Source of the DNA: CAWFNW01 sp963817405
GTDB lineage: Bacteria > Actinomycetota > Coriobacteriia > Anaerosomatales > Anaerosomataceae
Direction: 5' to 3'
Length of the DNA: 64,000 nt
NCBI GenBank assembly: GCA_963817405.1
Contig: CAWFNW010000002.1
Coordinates: forward strand, 124,001-188,000
Part shown: piece by piece, positions 41,767 through 51,813 of the stretch
Layout of the letters: every line of letters begins with the position of its first letter
Numbering within the stretch: the first letter of the stretch is position 1
Notes under the pieces: generated by a model
Database searches by the model: none
What the model was told of the DNA's origin: nothing
Seen by the model: only the letters and a program-made list of their open reading frames with translations
Translations under genes and position numbers: made by a program

Positions 41767-43652
41767 GCGATCACCGCCAGCAGTCGCGCCAGCAGCCCGC
41801 CGATAAGGAACGCTCCGCCGACCGACGCCGCAACGAGACCGACGAGGTACTTCCAGCCGCGCTCTTTGAGGATCACCATCACCGATGCGATGCACGGCAC
41901 GAAGAGCGTGACGGTCACCATCGCCACGAGCAGCTGCGCTGCGGTGAGATCCATCGCGAGGAACCCGGCCGCGCCGAAGTCTCGGCGCACAAAGCCCATC
42001 ACGAACGCGGTAGCCGCCTGGGGCGGCAGACCCAGCCATCCCACGGTGAGCGGCTGCGCCACACCCTGGATCCACGTGAGCGCGCCCGTGACCTGCAGCG
42101 TCGAGATGAGCGCGGCGCCCGCGAGGAAGAACACCGCGACCTCGCGCATGAAGTGCCAGACCTTGAGGCCGCTCTTTCTCAGGACATTGCCGATACGGGG
42201 CAGGCGGAGCGGCGGGAGATCGATCAGTAACTCGGTAGATACGCCGGGCGTGAGGCGATTGAGCGCCGTGCCGACCGCCACGAAGATGAGCAGCAGGGCC
42301 GCGAAGTAGCCCGCCGAGTAGAGCGGTCCCACGCGCGTCATCAGCGCCGCGATCACCGCGATCTGCGCCGAGCAGGGCACGGCGATGGCCATGAGCGCCG
42401 TCGCGATGAACCGCTCGCGCTTGGAGCCGAGGATGCGCGTGGTGAGCGTGCCCATCGTCACGCAGCCGAGGCCGAGGATGAGCGGGATGACCGCGCGGCC
42501 GTTGAGGCCGAGCGAGGTGAGCGCCCGGTCGGCGAGCGCCGCGATGCGGGGCAGGTAGCCTGAGTCCTCGAGGAGCGCCATCAGCAGGTAGAAGCCGGCC
42601 ACGAGCGGCAGGATGACGCCCAGGAGGTACGTGACCGTCATGGTGAGGATGCCGAACTCGCCGGCGAGGAACGTGTTCACGACCGTGCCGCCCGGCGCGA
42701 CCGCAGCGACAAGCGAGCGCACGAATGGCTCGTAGAGCCCCTGCATAACGGTCTTCTCGGTGAAGCCGACCACACCACCGGCGATCCACTGGCCGAGCAC
42801 CGTGTACATCACGAAGAGCAGAACGCCCAGAAGCGGCAGCCCGGTGAGCGGGTGCAGCATGAGGTAGCTCAGGTGAGCGCCGAGGCCCGCGCCCTCGGTG
42901 GTGGTCGTGAGCACGTGCCCGACGATGTCGTCGACGCGGGCTCGGCGGCGGGTGTAGACGCGCTCGCGGGCTGGGGCGGGCTGCAGGTCGTGGCGCTCGG
43001 CGATGGTGGGGTCGCCCTCGAGGACGAGGAGCGCCTCGGCGCGAGAGCCGGTGCGCGCGGCGATGGGGACGAGCTCGGCGTCGAGGATCGGGTCCGCGTG
43101 GCCGGGGCGGGCGTGCGGAAGGGCTGCGAGGAGGTCGTCGATGCCCGCGCCTGTCACGGCGACGGTCTCCACGACCGGCACGCCGAGGAGGTCCTCCAAG
43201 AGGTCGCGATCGATCGCGACCCCCTGCTTGCGCGCCTCGTCGGCCATGTTGAGCGCGACGACCACGGGCAGACCCATGTCGATGAGCTGGAGCGTGAGGA
43301 AGAGATCCCGCTCCGGGTGCACGGCGTCGACGACGTTCACGACGACATCGGCGGTAAGGATCACGTCACGCGCGACTGCTTCCTCGTCGTTGAACGAGCC
43401 GACGCCATAGACGCCTGGGGTGTCCACGACCTCAAGGTCCCCGCGCTGGCCGCGGAAGACCTCAACGGTGGTGCCGGGGAAGTTGGAGACATCCACGTAC
43501 GTGCCGGTGAGCGCGCCGAAGACGACGGACTTGCCAACGTTGGGGTTGCCGGCGAGGACGACGGTGCGAGTGGCGGCGGTAACGGCGGGGGTGGCGAGGG
43601 TGGCGAGGCCGGCGGCGGAGGGCGCCTTCTCGGGCGAGTGGCAGGTCGACAC
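41763..43652 (-). CDS. feoB: Ferrous iron transport protein B (FeoB)
   Basis: 629 residues. The G domain carries G1 GNPNVGKSVVFGALTG near residue 35, G3 DTPGVYG, G4 NMADEARK and a region of helices for GDI. The membrane part has the Gate motifs around GLNGRAVIPLILGLGCVTMG and CSAQIAVIAALM. FeoB is the cytoplasmic-membrane GTP-dependent Fe(II) importer. The GTG start at 43652 is adjacent to the feoA stop, and the small cysteine-rich peptide gene overlaps its end. It is somewhat shorter than E. coli FeoB, as in many Gram-positives. Confidence 0.92.
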   Translation of the reverse strand: MSTCHSPEKAPSAAGLATLATPAVTAATRTVVLAGNPNVGKSVVFGALTGTYVDVSNFPGTTVEVFRGQRGDLEVVDTPGVYGVGSFNDEEAVARDVILTADVVVNVVDAVHPERDLFLTLQLIDMGLPVVVALNMADEARKQGVAIDRDLLEDLLGVPVVETVAVTGAGIDDLLAALPHARPGHADPILDAELVPIAARTGSRAEALLVLEGDPTIAERHDLQPAPARERVYTRRRARVDDIVGHVLTTTTEGAGLGAHLSYLMLHPLTGLPLLGVLLFVMYTVLGQWIAGGVVGFTEKTVMQGLYEPFVRSLVAAVAPGGTVVNTFLAGEFGILTMTVTYLLGVILPLVAGFYLLMALLEDSGYLPRIAALADRALTSLGLNGRAVIPLILGLGCVTMGTLTTRILGSKRERFIATALMAIAVPCSAQIAVIAALMTRVGPLYSAGYFAALLLIFVAVGTALNRLTPGVSTELLIDLPPLRLPRIGNVLRKSGLKVWHFMREVAVFFLAGAALISTLQVTGALTWIQGVAQPLTVGWLGLPPQAATAFVMGFVRRDFGAAGFLAMDLTAAQLLVAMVTVTLFVPCIASVMVILKERGWKYLVGLVAASVGGAFLIGGLLARLLAVIA

Positions 43653-43883
43653 CTACGCCACCTCGTCAGCACACAGCCCACGGATGGCGATCCGCCGAGC
43701 GAGCCCGCGGCCCACCGCGATCTCCTGGCGCCCGGACCGAAGCACGATCGGCCCAGCAGGGATGGCGGTCACACAGGAGACGGTGGCGCCAGCGGCCATA
43801 CCGAACCTCAGCGCGACGTCGCGCGCACGCTCGTCGTCGATGCCCACGACCACACACCGGTCGCCTCGCCGGAGCGTGTCCAT
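43653..43883 (-). CDS. feoA: Ferrous iron transport protein A (FeoA)
   Basis: 76 residues from ATG 43883 (a GTG at 43895 is also possible). The SH3-like FeoA fold is visible: LRRGDRCVVVGIDDERARD, the strand ALRFGMAAGATVSC, and GPIVLRSGRQEIAVGRGLAR. FeoA assists FeoB, probably as a cytoplasmic regulatory subunit. It is the first gene of the feo operon, and a palindrome resembling an iron-repressor site lies 34 bases upstream. Confidence 0.85.
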   Translation of the reverse strand: MDTLRRGDRCVVVGIDDERARDVALRFGMAAGATVSCVTAIPAGPIVLRSGRQEIAVGRGLARRIAIRGLCADEVA

Positions 43884-43916
43884 TGTGGATCCCACTACTC
43901 ACCTCACCTGCTGGAT

Positions 43917-43930
43917 TTAGTATCTACTAA
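43917..43930. promoter_or_regulatory. Candidate metal-repressor operator of the feo operon
   Basis: TTAGTA-TC-TACTAA is a perfect 6-bp inverted repeat in the promoter region of feoA. DtxR/IdeR/MntR-type repressors bind TTAG...CTAA palindromes, so iron-dependent repression of feo is a reasonable prediction. The divergent serine dehydratase alpha gene shares the region. Confidence 0.5.
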
Positions 43931-44061
43931 CACTTCTTCCTGCGTTACACTAGCAACCACTCTATGCAAAGTCAATGCCACGCCGGGGCGCCACGGCGAG
44001 GAGCAAGGAGATGCTCGCATCCTGCTACAATCGCCTCGTCGCATTTCGGGAGGTGTCGCGC

Positions 44062-44958
44062 ATGGCGTACGGCTCGTTTCGAGAGCTCGCTTCCGCAGCC
44101 GAGCAGCTGGGTTCGCTCGGCGCGGCCGCCGTGGCGCGTGAGGCGGAAGATACCCTCGTCACCGAAGCTGCTGTCCTCGCTCGGCTGGAGGAGACGCTCT
44201 CCGTCATGGAGGCGGCGATCGCTCACGGACTGGCGGGCGATCTGCCCGTGCGCGCGAACCTCGTGGGCGGCGACGCTCGGCTCGTCGCAGAGGATGCCCC
44301 GCGCCTCTCTGGTGACGGGTTCACGACCGCGCTCGCCCGCGCCCTCGCAACCGGCGAGGTGAACGCGTCCATGGGCCGCGTCGCGGCGGCTCCCACCGGC
44401 GGCGCCTCAGGCGTGGTGCCCGCGGTGCTCACGACAATCGCCGAACGCGTCGACGCACCACGCGACCGCATGGTGCTCGCGCTTGCGGCCGCGGCGGGCG
44501 TTGGTGGCGTGATCGCCGCTCGGGCGACGCTGTCGGGAGCGGTCGGCGGCTGCCAGGCAGAGATCGGCGCCGCGTCGGCGATGGCGGCGGCTGCCGCGAC
44601 GGAACTCGCGGGCGGCACGGTGGAGCAAGCGGGTCATGCCGCGTCGTTCGCGCTTCAGGGGCAACTTGGGCTCGTCTGCGACCCGGTCGGCGGCCTGGTC
44701 GAAGTGCCGTGCGTCGTCCGCAACGCAACCGGGACAGCCGTAGCGCTCGCGGCGATCGAGCTGGCGCTCGCCGGTGCTACCTTCCCGATACCGCTCGACG
44801 AGGTCATCGACGCCATGGGCAGCGTGGGCCGCTCGCTCCCGCCGTCGCTTCGGGAGACGGCGCGTGGCGGGTTGGCCGCGACGCCGACCGGGCAGCGGCT
44901 TGGCTTGAACGCGCGAGCGCGCTCGGGTATCGTTGCCGAGCGTTCCGAAAGGGAGTAG
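44062..44958 (+). CDS. sdaAA: L-serine dehydratase, iron-sulfur type, alpha subunit
   Basis: 298 residues from ATG 44062, with GGGAGG eight bases before it. The family segments are MGRVAAAPTGGASGVVPAVL (substrate loop), GCQAEIGAASAMAAAAATEL, GLVCDPVGGLVEVPCVVRNA, with the cysteines of the 4Fe-4S cluster. It pairs with the beta subunit at 40691; separation of the two by the feo genes is unusual, as they are commonly adjacent or fused. Function: L-serine to pyruvate in amino-acid fermentation. Confidence 0.92.
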   Translation: MAYGSFRELASAAEQLGSLGAAAVAREAEDTLVTEAAVLARLEETLSVMEAAIAHGLAGDLPVRANLVGGDARLVAEDAPRLSGDGFTTALARALATGEVNASMGRVAAAPTGGASGVVPAVLTTIAERVDAPRDRMVLALAAAAGVGGVIAARATLSGAVGGCQAEIGAASAMAAAAATELAGGTVEQAGHAASFALQGQLGLVCDPVGGLVEVPCVVRNATGTAVALAAIELALAGATFPIPLDEVIDAMGSVGRSLPPSLRETARGGLAATPTGQRLGLNARARSGIVAERSERE

Positions 44959-45093
44959 CAACCCGTGCACACGGGTGGCAGGCCGTCAATCACGGGTGAT
45001 GAGCCCCGGCCCTGCCGTCACAGAGCGTTGTGATCGCGAGACTTTCGGCGGGTGATCCCGCTGCAAGTCTCGTTTCGTTCCCGAGGAGGAAGC

Positions 45094-47853
45094 ATGGCCG
45101 AGCAAGAAGAAATGGTCACGGCGCTCGAGAAAGCAGTGGACGACTGGCACGTCACCACCATTGAGGCGACGCTTGCCAGGCTTGAGGCGGACCTCGAGAG
45201 GGGTCTCGACCCCGCGGAAGCCACTCGGCGTCTCGCTCAGTACGGCCCGAACGAACTGCGCAAGGCGGAGAAGACGCCCGCGTGGCGCATGTTCCTGGCG
45301 CAGTTCAACGACTTCATGATCTGGGTCCTCATGGCGGCCGTCGTGATCTCGGCGATCGAGCATCAGATCCTCGAAGCCGTGGCCATCACCGCCATCCTGC
45401 TCCTGAACGGGATCCTGGGCTTCGTGCAGGAGTACCGCGCCGAGCAGGCGCTTGAGGCGCTGAAGCAGATGTCGGCGCCCACCGCCACCGTCATCCGCGG
45501 CGGTGTCGAGCAGGAAGTCAACGCCATCGACCTGGTGCCCGGCGACATCGTGCTGCTTGAGTCCGGCGACCGCGTCCCGGCGGACGGCCGCCTACTCGAA
45601 GACGCCGCGTTGCGCGTGGAGGAGGCCTCGCTCACAGGCGAGAGTCGCCCAGCCCTCAAGCACGCCCTCCACGAATGCGATCTGGAGTGCGCACTGGGCG
45701 ATCGCACCACGATGGTCTTCGCCGGGACCGCCGTCGCCGTCGGCCGTGGCACGTACGTGGTCACCCACACCGGCCAGACGACCCAGATAGGACGCATCGC
45801 CGACCTCATCGCCGCGCAGGAGGACGAGAAGACGCCGCTCCAGCGCGAGCTCAAGAGCATCGGAAAGCAGATCGCGCTCCTCGTCCTCGGCATCGCGGCG
45901 ATCGTCTTCGTCGTGGGTGCCATCCAAGCGTTCAACACCACCGGCGAGTCGAGCTTCTTCGCTGCGCTCGCGCACGAGTCGTTCCGTTCGCGACTCACCG
46001 TCGCGCTGCTGGTAGCCATCTCACTGGCGGTCGCCGCCATCCCCGAGGGCCTGCCGGCGATCGTCACGGTCGCCCTGTCGCTCGGCGTCCGCAACATGGC
46101 CGAACGGAACGCGATCGTGCGCAAGCTTCACGCGGTTGAGACGCTCGGCTCCACGACCTTCATCTGCTCGGACAAGACCGGCACGCTCACGAAGAACGAG
46201 ATGACGGTCCGCCGCCTGCTCGTTGGCGAGGACCTCGCGGAGGTCACGCACGACTGGGCGCTCATACCCGAGCACCGCACGCCGCACACCGACGACCAGA
46301 ACCTCCTCATGGAGATCGCCGCGTCGTGCAACGATGCGCACTTCACCGCGGACGGCACCCTTGTGGGCGACCCCACCGAGACCGCGCTCATCGTCGCGGC
46401 GGATGCGCTCCACGAAGCGCGCCGCCGGCCGCGCCGCATAGCTGAGGTGCCGTTCGACTCCGAGCGAAAGCGCATGACCACCGTGCACGAGGTGGACGAC
46501 CGGCGCGTCGCGTACGTCAAGGGCGGCGGGGACGTCGTGCTCGAGTTGTGCACGCACGCGCGTCTGCACGGCGAGACCGTCCCGATGACAGAGGAGCTGC
46601 GCGACTCACTCGCCGAGAGGAACGCGACGCTTGCCGCTTCCGGCTTCCGCACGCTCGCCTTCGCGTGTCGCGCCGTGGCGGCCGACGCTCCGTTCGAGGA
46701 AGCCTCGCTTGAGCGCGGCCTCACCTACATCGGCATCCTCGGGATGGTCGACCCGCCGCGCGTGGAGGTCGCCGCCGCCATCGAGACCTGCCACCGCGCG
46801 GGCATCAACGTGGCGATGGTCACTGGCGACCACGCCCTCACCGCGAAGGCGATCGGCGAGGAGATCGGTCTCTCGGAAGGCTCGCAGGTCCTGACCGGTG
46901 TCGAACTCGGCCGGATGAGCGACGACGAACTCTACGACGCCGTGGAGACCACGCGCATCTACGCGCGCGTCGACCCAGAGCACAAGCTCCGCATCGTCGA
47001 CGCGCTCAAGCGGCGCGGCCACACCGTGGCCATGACCGGTGATGGCGTGAACGACGCCCCGGCGCTCAAGAAGGCCGACATCGGCATCGCCATGGGCATC
47101 GTCGGTACCGACGTGTCGCGTGAGGCAGCGGACATGGTGCTCGCCGACGACAACTTCGCCACCATCGTGGAGGCCGTGAAGCAAGGCCGCGCGGTCTACG
47201 ACAACCTGAAGAAGTTCATCCTCTTCCTGCTGTCGTGCAACGTCTCCGAGGTACTCATCATCTTCATCACGACGTTCTTCTCAGACAAGCCCGCGCTGCT
47301 TCCGCTGCAGATACTGTGGATCAACCTCGTGACCGACGGCTTCCCCGCCCTCGCACTCGGCGTCGATCCCGCCTCTCCGCGCGTGATGGATCGCAAGCCG
47401 CGCGATGCGAGCGAGAGCGTGCTTGCCCCGAAGCGTCGCGCCCAGTTCATCTACCAGGGCGCGCTCATCAGCGTCGCCGGCCTGCTCATGTACGCCTGGG
47501 CCGAGTACATCATGCCGGGTCACTCCCATGAGCGCGCGCAGACGATGCTCTTCACGGCGATGGTCCTCGCGCAGCTGATGCACGCGTTCTCGTTCCGGTC
47601 GGAGACGCGCACCGTCTTCAGCGCGTATTCATTCAAGAACAAGTGGCTGAACCTGTCGTTCGTCGGCTCGTTCGTGCTGCAGCTGTTCGTGATCTACACG
47701 CCGTTCCTGCAGGACGTGTTCAAGACGCAGCCGCTCTCTCTCACGGACTGGCTCGCGGTGATCGCCGCGGCGCTTGTGCCGACGGTGCTGGTGGACCTCG
47801 TCGAGCGCGTGCAGGTCGCGCGCGGGAAGCGGGCGGCGGCGGTTGCGGGGTAA
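45094..47853 (+). CDS. P-type ATPase of the PacL/Ca2+ (P2A) type
   Basis: 919 residues. An N-terminal cation-ATPase domain (VDDWHVTTIEATLARLEADL) leads into helices, the actuator TGES motif (SLTGESRPA), helix 4 AIPEGLPAIVTVALSLGV, the phosphorylation site CSDKTGTLTKNEMT, and TGDGVNDAPALKKADIGIAM. The IPEGLP motif identifies Ca2+/Mn2+ transporting P2A-ATPases; transport is out of the cytoplasm. The ATG has GAGGAGGAAGC before it, and alternative upstream starts are less likely. It is monocistronic and followed by palindrome copy H. Confidence 0.92.
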   Translation: MAEQEEMVTALEKAVDDWHVTTIEATLARLEADLERGLDPAEATRRLAQYGPNELRKAEKTPAWRMFLAQFNDFMIWVLMAAVVISAIEHQILEAVAITAILLLNGILGFVQEYRAEQALEALKQMSAPTATVIRGGVEQEVNAIDLVPGDIVLLESGDRVPADGRLLEDAALRVEEASLTGESRPALKHALHECDLECALGDRTTMVFAGTAVAVGRGTYVVTHTGQTTQIGRIADLIAAQEDEKTPLQRELKSIGKQIALLVLGIAAIVFVVGAIQAFNTTGESSFFAALAHESFRSRLTVALLVAISLAVAAIPEGLPAIVTVALSLGVRNMAERNAIVRKLHAVETLGSTTFICSDKTGTLTKNEMTVRRLLVGEDLAEVTHDWALIPEHRTPHTDDQNLLMEIAASCNDAHFTADGTLVGDPTETALIVAADALHEARRRPRRIAEVPFDSERKRMTTVHEVDDRRVAYVKGGGDVVLELCTHARLHGETVPMTEELRDSLAERNATLAASGFRTLAFACRAVAADAPFEEASLERGLTYIGILGMVDPPRVEVAAAIETCHRAGINVAMVTGDHALTAKAIGEEIGLSEGSQVLTGVELGRMSDDELYDAVETTRIYARVDPEHKLRIVDALKRRGHTVAMTGDGVNDAPALKKADIGIAMGIVGTDVSREAADMVLADDNFATIVEAVKQGRAVYDNLKKFILFLLSCNVSEVLIIFITTFFSDKPALLPLQILWINLVTDGFPALALGVDPASPRVMDRKPRDASESVLAPKRRAQFIYQGALISVAGLLMYAWAEYIMPGHSHERAQTMLFTAMVLAQLMHAFSFRSETRTVFSAYSFKNKWLNLSFVGSFVLQLFVIYTPFLQDVFKTQPLSLTDWLAVIAAALVPTVLVDLVERVQVARGKRAAAVAG

Positions 47854-47890
47854 GGCGCGCGGGCCGCGGCGCGCAGGAGAGCGTGGGGTG

Positions 47891-47940
47891 ACCCTCTGGA
47901 GAACTGTCGGAAAAGTTAGCATACTTGCTAACTCGGCAGC
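47891..47940. repeat. Dispersed palindrome, copy H
   Basis: ACCCTCTGGAGAAC, a short insertion (TGTCGG), then AAAAGTTAGCATA / CTTGCTAACT. The right outer arm is lost. It lies 38 bases after the P-type ATPase gene. Confidence 0.65.
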
Positions 47941-47982
47941 ATGCCCCGCGGTGAGGCGAAGCGCGAGAGAGGACGTCCGTTC

Positions 47983-48111
47983 ATGCTGAAGAGGCTGGTC
48001 TGCCTGTTTGCTGGCCACCGATGGGGGCCGGTGCATCGGGATGCCGGCTGGGACCAGAAGTGCGAGCGCTGCGGTGTGTGGAAGTCGGGGTACGGAAGAA
48101 GCTGGCGGTAG
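47983..48111 (+). CDS. Small zinc-ribbon protein (copy 2, DUF1660-like)
   Basis: 42 residues: MLKRLVCLFAGHRWGPVHRD, then GWDQKCERCGVWKSGYGRSW and R. The start MLxxLxCLFxGHRW and the CxxC pair with a preceding CxxxH are typical of the short DUF1660-type zinc-ribbon proteins of phages and actinobacteria. GAGAGGA lies before the ATG. The C-terminal half is shared with the 70-residue protein at 36743, which has a membrane segment in place of the first zinc half. Confidence 0.65.
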   Translation: MLKRLVCLFAGHRWGPVHRDAGWDQKCERCGVWKSGYGRSWR

Positions 48112-48144
48112 TCCCCAAGAAGAACACGGGAAGCGGGTAGCGCT

Positions 48145-48495
48145 GTGATCAACCATCGTGTGTTTGCCATGAAGTTCGCAAAGGTCTATCCGCTGTACGT
48201 TCAGAAGGCGGAGCGGAAGAACCGCACCAATGAAGAGGTCGACGAGATCATCTTCTGGCTGACGGGCTACGACCGCGAGGGGCTACGGCGGCAGATCGAG
48301 CAGGAGAACGATCTCGAGACGTTCTTCGCGCAGGCCCCGGCTCTGAATCCGAATCGATCGCTCATCACGGGCGTGGTGTGTGGTGTCCGGGTCGAGGAGG
48401 TCGAAGATCCGCTGATGCAGAAGATCCGCTACCTGGACAAGCTCGTCGATGAGCTCGCTCGAGGAAAGGCGCTGGAGAAGATCTTGCGCCGGTAG
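48145..48495 (+). CDS. DUF2200 family protein
   Basis: 116 residues from GTG 48145. The family pattern is complete: RVFAMKFAKVYPLYVQKAER, KNRTNEEVDEIIFWLTGYDR, LETFFAQAPALNPNRSLITG, and VEDPLMQKIRYLDKLVDELA. DUF2200 proteins are soluble and widespread, with no assigned function. It lies between a zinc-ribbon gene and the convergent D-alanine ligase gene. Confidence 0.88.
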   Translation: MINHRVFAMKFAKVYPLYVQKAERKNRTNEEVDEIIFWLTGYDREGLRRQIEQENDLETFFAQAPALNPNRSLITGVVCGVRVEEVEDPLMQKIRYLDKLVDELARGKALEKILRR

Positions 48496-48516
48496 CATCC
48501 GCGGTCTCCTATCGGA

Positions 48517-49509
48517 CTACTTCGCCCCTTCGAGCGCGTAGCCGATGAGGAGCGCGCAGAGCTCGGGAAACGCGATGCCCGCCGAGCGAGCCGCGTCCGG
48601 CAGGAGGCTTGTGGGCGTCATGCCGGGGATGGTGTTGACCTCAAGGAAGTACACCTCGCCGTCCGGCGCGACGATCATGTCCGAGCGCGACATCCCCCGG
48701 CAGCCGATCAGCGTGTGCACCGCGACCGCGATCTCGTCACAGCGGCGGAGGGCCTGCTCGCTCACGCGCGCGGGGATGATGTGCCTGCTCATCCCGGGCA
48801 GGTACTTCGACTCGTAGTCGTAGAACTCATGCTCGGGAACGATCTCGATGGTCGGGATTGCGAAGGCCTCGGCGTTCCCGAGGACGCCGGTGGTGGTCTC
48901 GACGCCGGCGATGAACTGCTCGACGAGCACGGTGTCATCGAGCGCGAACGCCGCACCGATCGCTGCGGCCAGCTCCGCGGGCTCGTGCACGATCGTCACG
49001 CCGATCGCCGAGCCCTCGCGCGAGGGCTTCACGACGACCTTGCCGCCGAGGCGAGCCGAGATGGCCGCCAGCGCGGCGGCGTCCGGCGCGGCGTGGCGGT
49101 GCAGCACCTCGCAGGCGGGCATGCGGATGGGGGCGCCGGCGGCAGGCGCGCCGTCGAGCACCACTCGGCTCATGTGTTTGTCCATCGCGAGCGCGCTCGC
49201 GAGCACGCCCGAGCCCACGTACGGCACGCCGATGATCTCGAGGAGGCCCTGCACCGTGCCATCCTCGCCAAAGCGGCCGTGCAGACAGATGAACGCCGCG
49301 TCGAAGTTGCCTGCTCGGAGCGCGTGGATGAAGCCGAGGTCGGCCGTGTCGAGCGCCTCGACGGTGGCTCCCCCCTCGCGGAGCGCCGCCATCACCTGCT
49401 CGCCCGTGTTGAGGGAGACCTCGCGCTCAGCCGAAACGCCGCCCCGGAGGACCGCGATGCGACGCCCGGCGATGCTCGGCACCGGCGGCAGCGCGAGACT
49501 TGAGCTCAC
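48517..49509 (-). CDS. ddl: D-alanine--D-alanine ligase
   Basis: 330 residues from GTG 49509. ATP-grasp features are LRGGVSAEREVSLNTGEQVM, HGRFGEDGTVQGLLEIIGVP, GSGVLASALAMDKHMSRVVL, KPSREGSAIGVTI and LEVNTIPGMTPTSLLPDAAR. It joins two D-alanines for peptidoglycan synthesis in the cytoplasm. The start overlaps the stop of the upstream membrane-protein gene (GTGA), so the two are coupled. Length and motifs are normal. Confidence 0.94.
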   Translation of the reverse strand: MSSSLALPPVPSIAGRRIAVLRGGVSAEREVSLNTGEQVMAALREGGATVEALDTADLGFIHALRAGNFDAAFICLHGRFGEDGTVQGLLEIIGVPYVGSGVLASALAMDKHMSRVVLDGAPAAGAPIRMPACEVLHRHAAPDAAALAAISARLGGKVVVKPSREGSAIGVTIVHEPAELAAAIGAAFALDDTVLVEQFIAGVETTTGVLGNAEAFAIPTIEIVPEHEFYDYESKYLPGMSRHIIPARVSEQALRRCDEIAVAVHTLIGCRGMSRSDMIVAPDGEVYFLEVNTIPGMTPTSLLPDAARSAGIAFPELCALLIGYALEGAK

Positions 49510-50139
49510 GAGAACACCCCCGCGTGGTAGAGATCGAGCACGAAGAGCAGCACGAGCCACAGGACTGAGCCGACGAAGGTGACGCCGGCGCCGGCGAGCA
49601 TGGTAGCGGCGAAGAGGCCGCGGCGCTCGTCTTTGGTGCGGCGGGCGCGCGAGACGAGCCAGACGACGAGGGCGAGGAGCGGTCCGAGCACCGCGAGGGC
49701 GGCGGCGGCGAATACCGCGTACACGTAGCGGTCCGAGTAGAGCACGCCGGTGGTGCGCGCGGATTCGAATAGCACGGTGGCGCTTGCGACGATGAAGATC
49801 ACCCAGAGCGCGAGGTAGAGCAGGAAGGGCGTCTGGCTGACGCCGCGAAATGGAGGCTCGGGGAACGGGGAGCGCCGGAGCGGGCTCGGCGGGGGTCGGG
49901 GCTGGGGTGGGCGCAACGGGGGTCGGCTCGCTGATGGCGGCGGACGCCTCCGGGAGCGCGGTCTCGGCTGGTTCCGCCGCGTCGGGCTCGGCCGGCTCCT
50001 CGGCGACTGGCTCAACCGGTTCCGCCAGCTCGCTCGCCTCAGGCACCTCGGTTACCTCAGGCGCCTCAGGCACCTCAGGCGCCGCGAGCGGCTCAACGGT
50101 GGCATCCTGCGTGCTCTCATCCTCCAGGTGCTCGTCCAC
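49506..50139 (-). CDS. Membrane protein with acidic proline-rich N-terminus, frame broken once
   Basis: GTG 50139 with AAGGAG before it begins DEHLEDESTQDATVEPLAAP, an acidic glutamate/proline/alanine-rich stretch of about 95 residues. One extra base in a run of four Gs near 49860-49863 shifts the frame; the continuation EPPFRGVSQTPFLLYLALWV carries three or four helices (FIVASATVLFESARTTGVLY, VFAAAALAVLGPLLALVVWL, then LWLVLLFVLDLYH). Corrected length is 210 residues. It is coupled to the ddl gene downstream, suggesting a cell-envelope role, but no family is recognised. Confidence 0.6.
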
Positions 50140-50331
50140 GACGCTCCTTCGGGCTCGGCTTCTCCCGGTCAGTCTAGTCGAGCGCGTTGCACGCGTACAA
50201 CGTCGCGTGAGCACCGTGTGGAGATTCTGTGACGTTGTGCCGCACGACCCCTGACGGCACGCATGCGGGTACTATCATCAGGACTGGCGACCACCTCGTC
50301 GCCGCGCCGACCGATACTTCTGGAGGTTCCG

Positions 50332-51636
<1,305 letters not shown>

Positions 51637-51684
51637 ACCGTTCCGACCGGATTGCTGGGAACAGCGGCCGGCCGAGCACGAGAC

Positions 51685-51710
51685 GAGGGGCGCCCGAGCG
51701 GGCGCCCCTC
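51685..51710 (+). terminator. Hairpin terminator after the HtrA gene
   Basis: GAGGGGCGCCC-GAGC-GGGCGCCCCTC is a perfect 11-bp stem with a four-base loop 48 bases after the stop codon, followed by TGCG. It probably ends the htrA transcript before the rubrerythrin gene. Confidence 0.75.
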
Positions 51711-51813
51711 TGCGTACGGGCCGCTCGGGTGCGCAGGCGCTCAGGCGCGGTAGAATACGGGTGTCGCGCCGGGTGTGGCGCGCTTCCGTCTTCCGACTTT
51801 GAAAGGAGCCCCC

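Noticed and set aside
41767..42789. Long minus-strand frame overlapping feoB
   Set aside because: It is a shadow of feoB. Only its last 66 residues, outside feoB, form the real cysteine-rich peptide gene.
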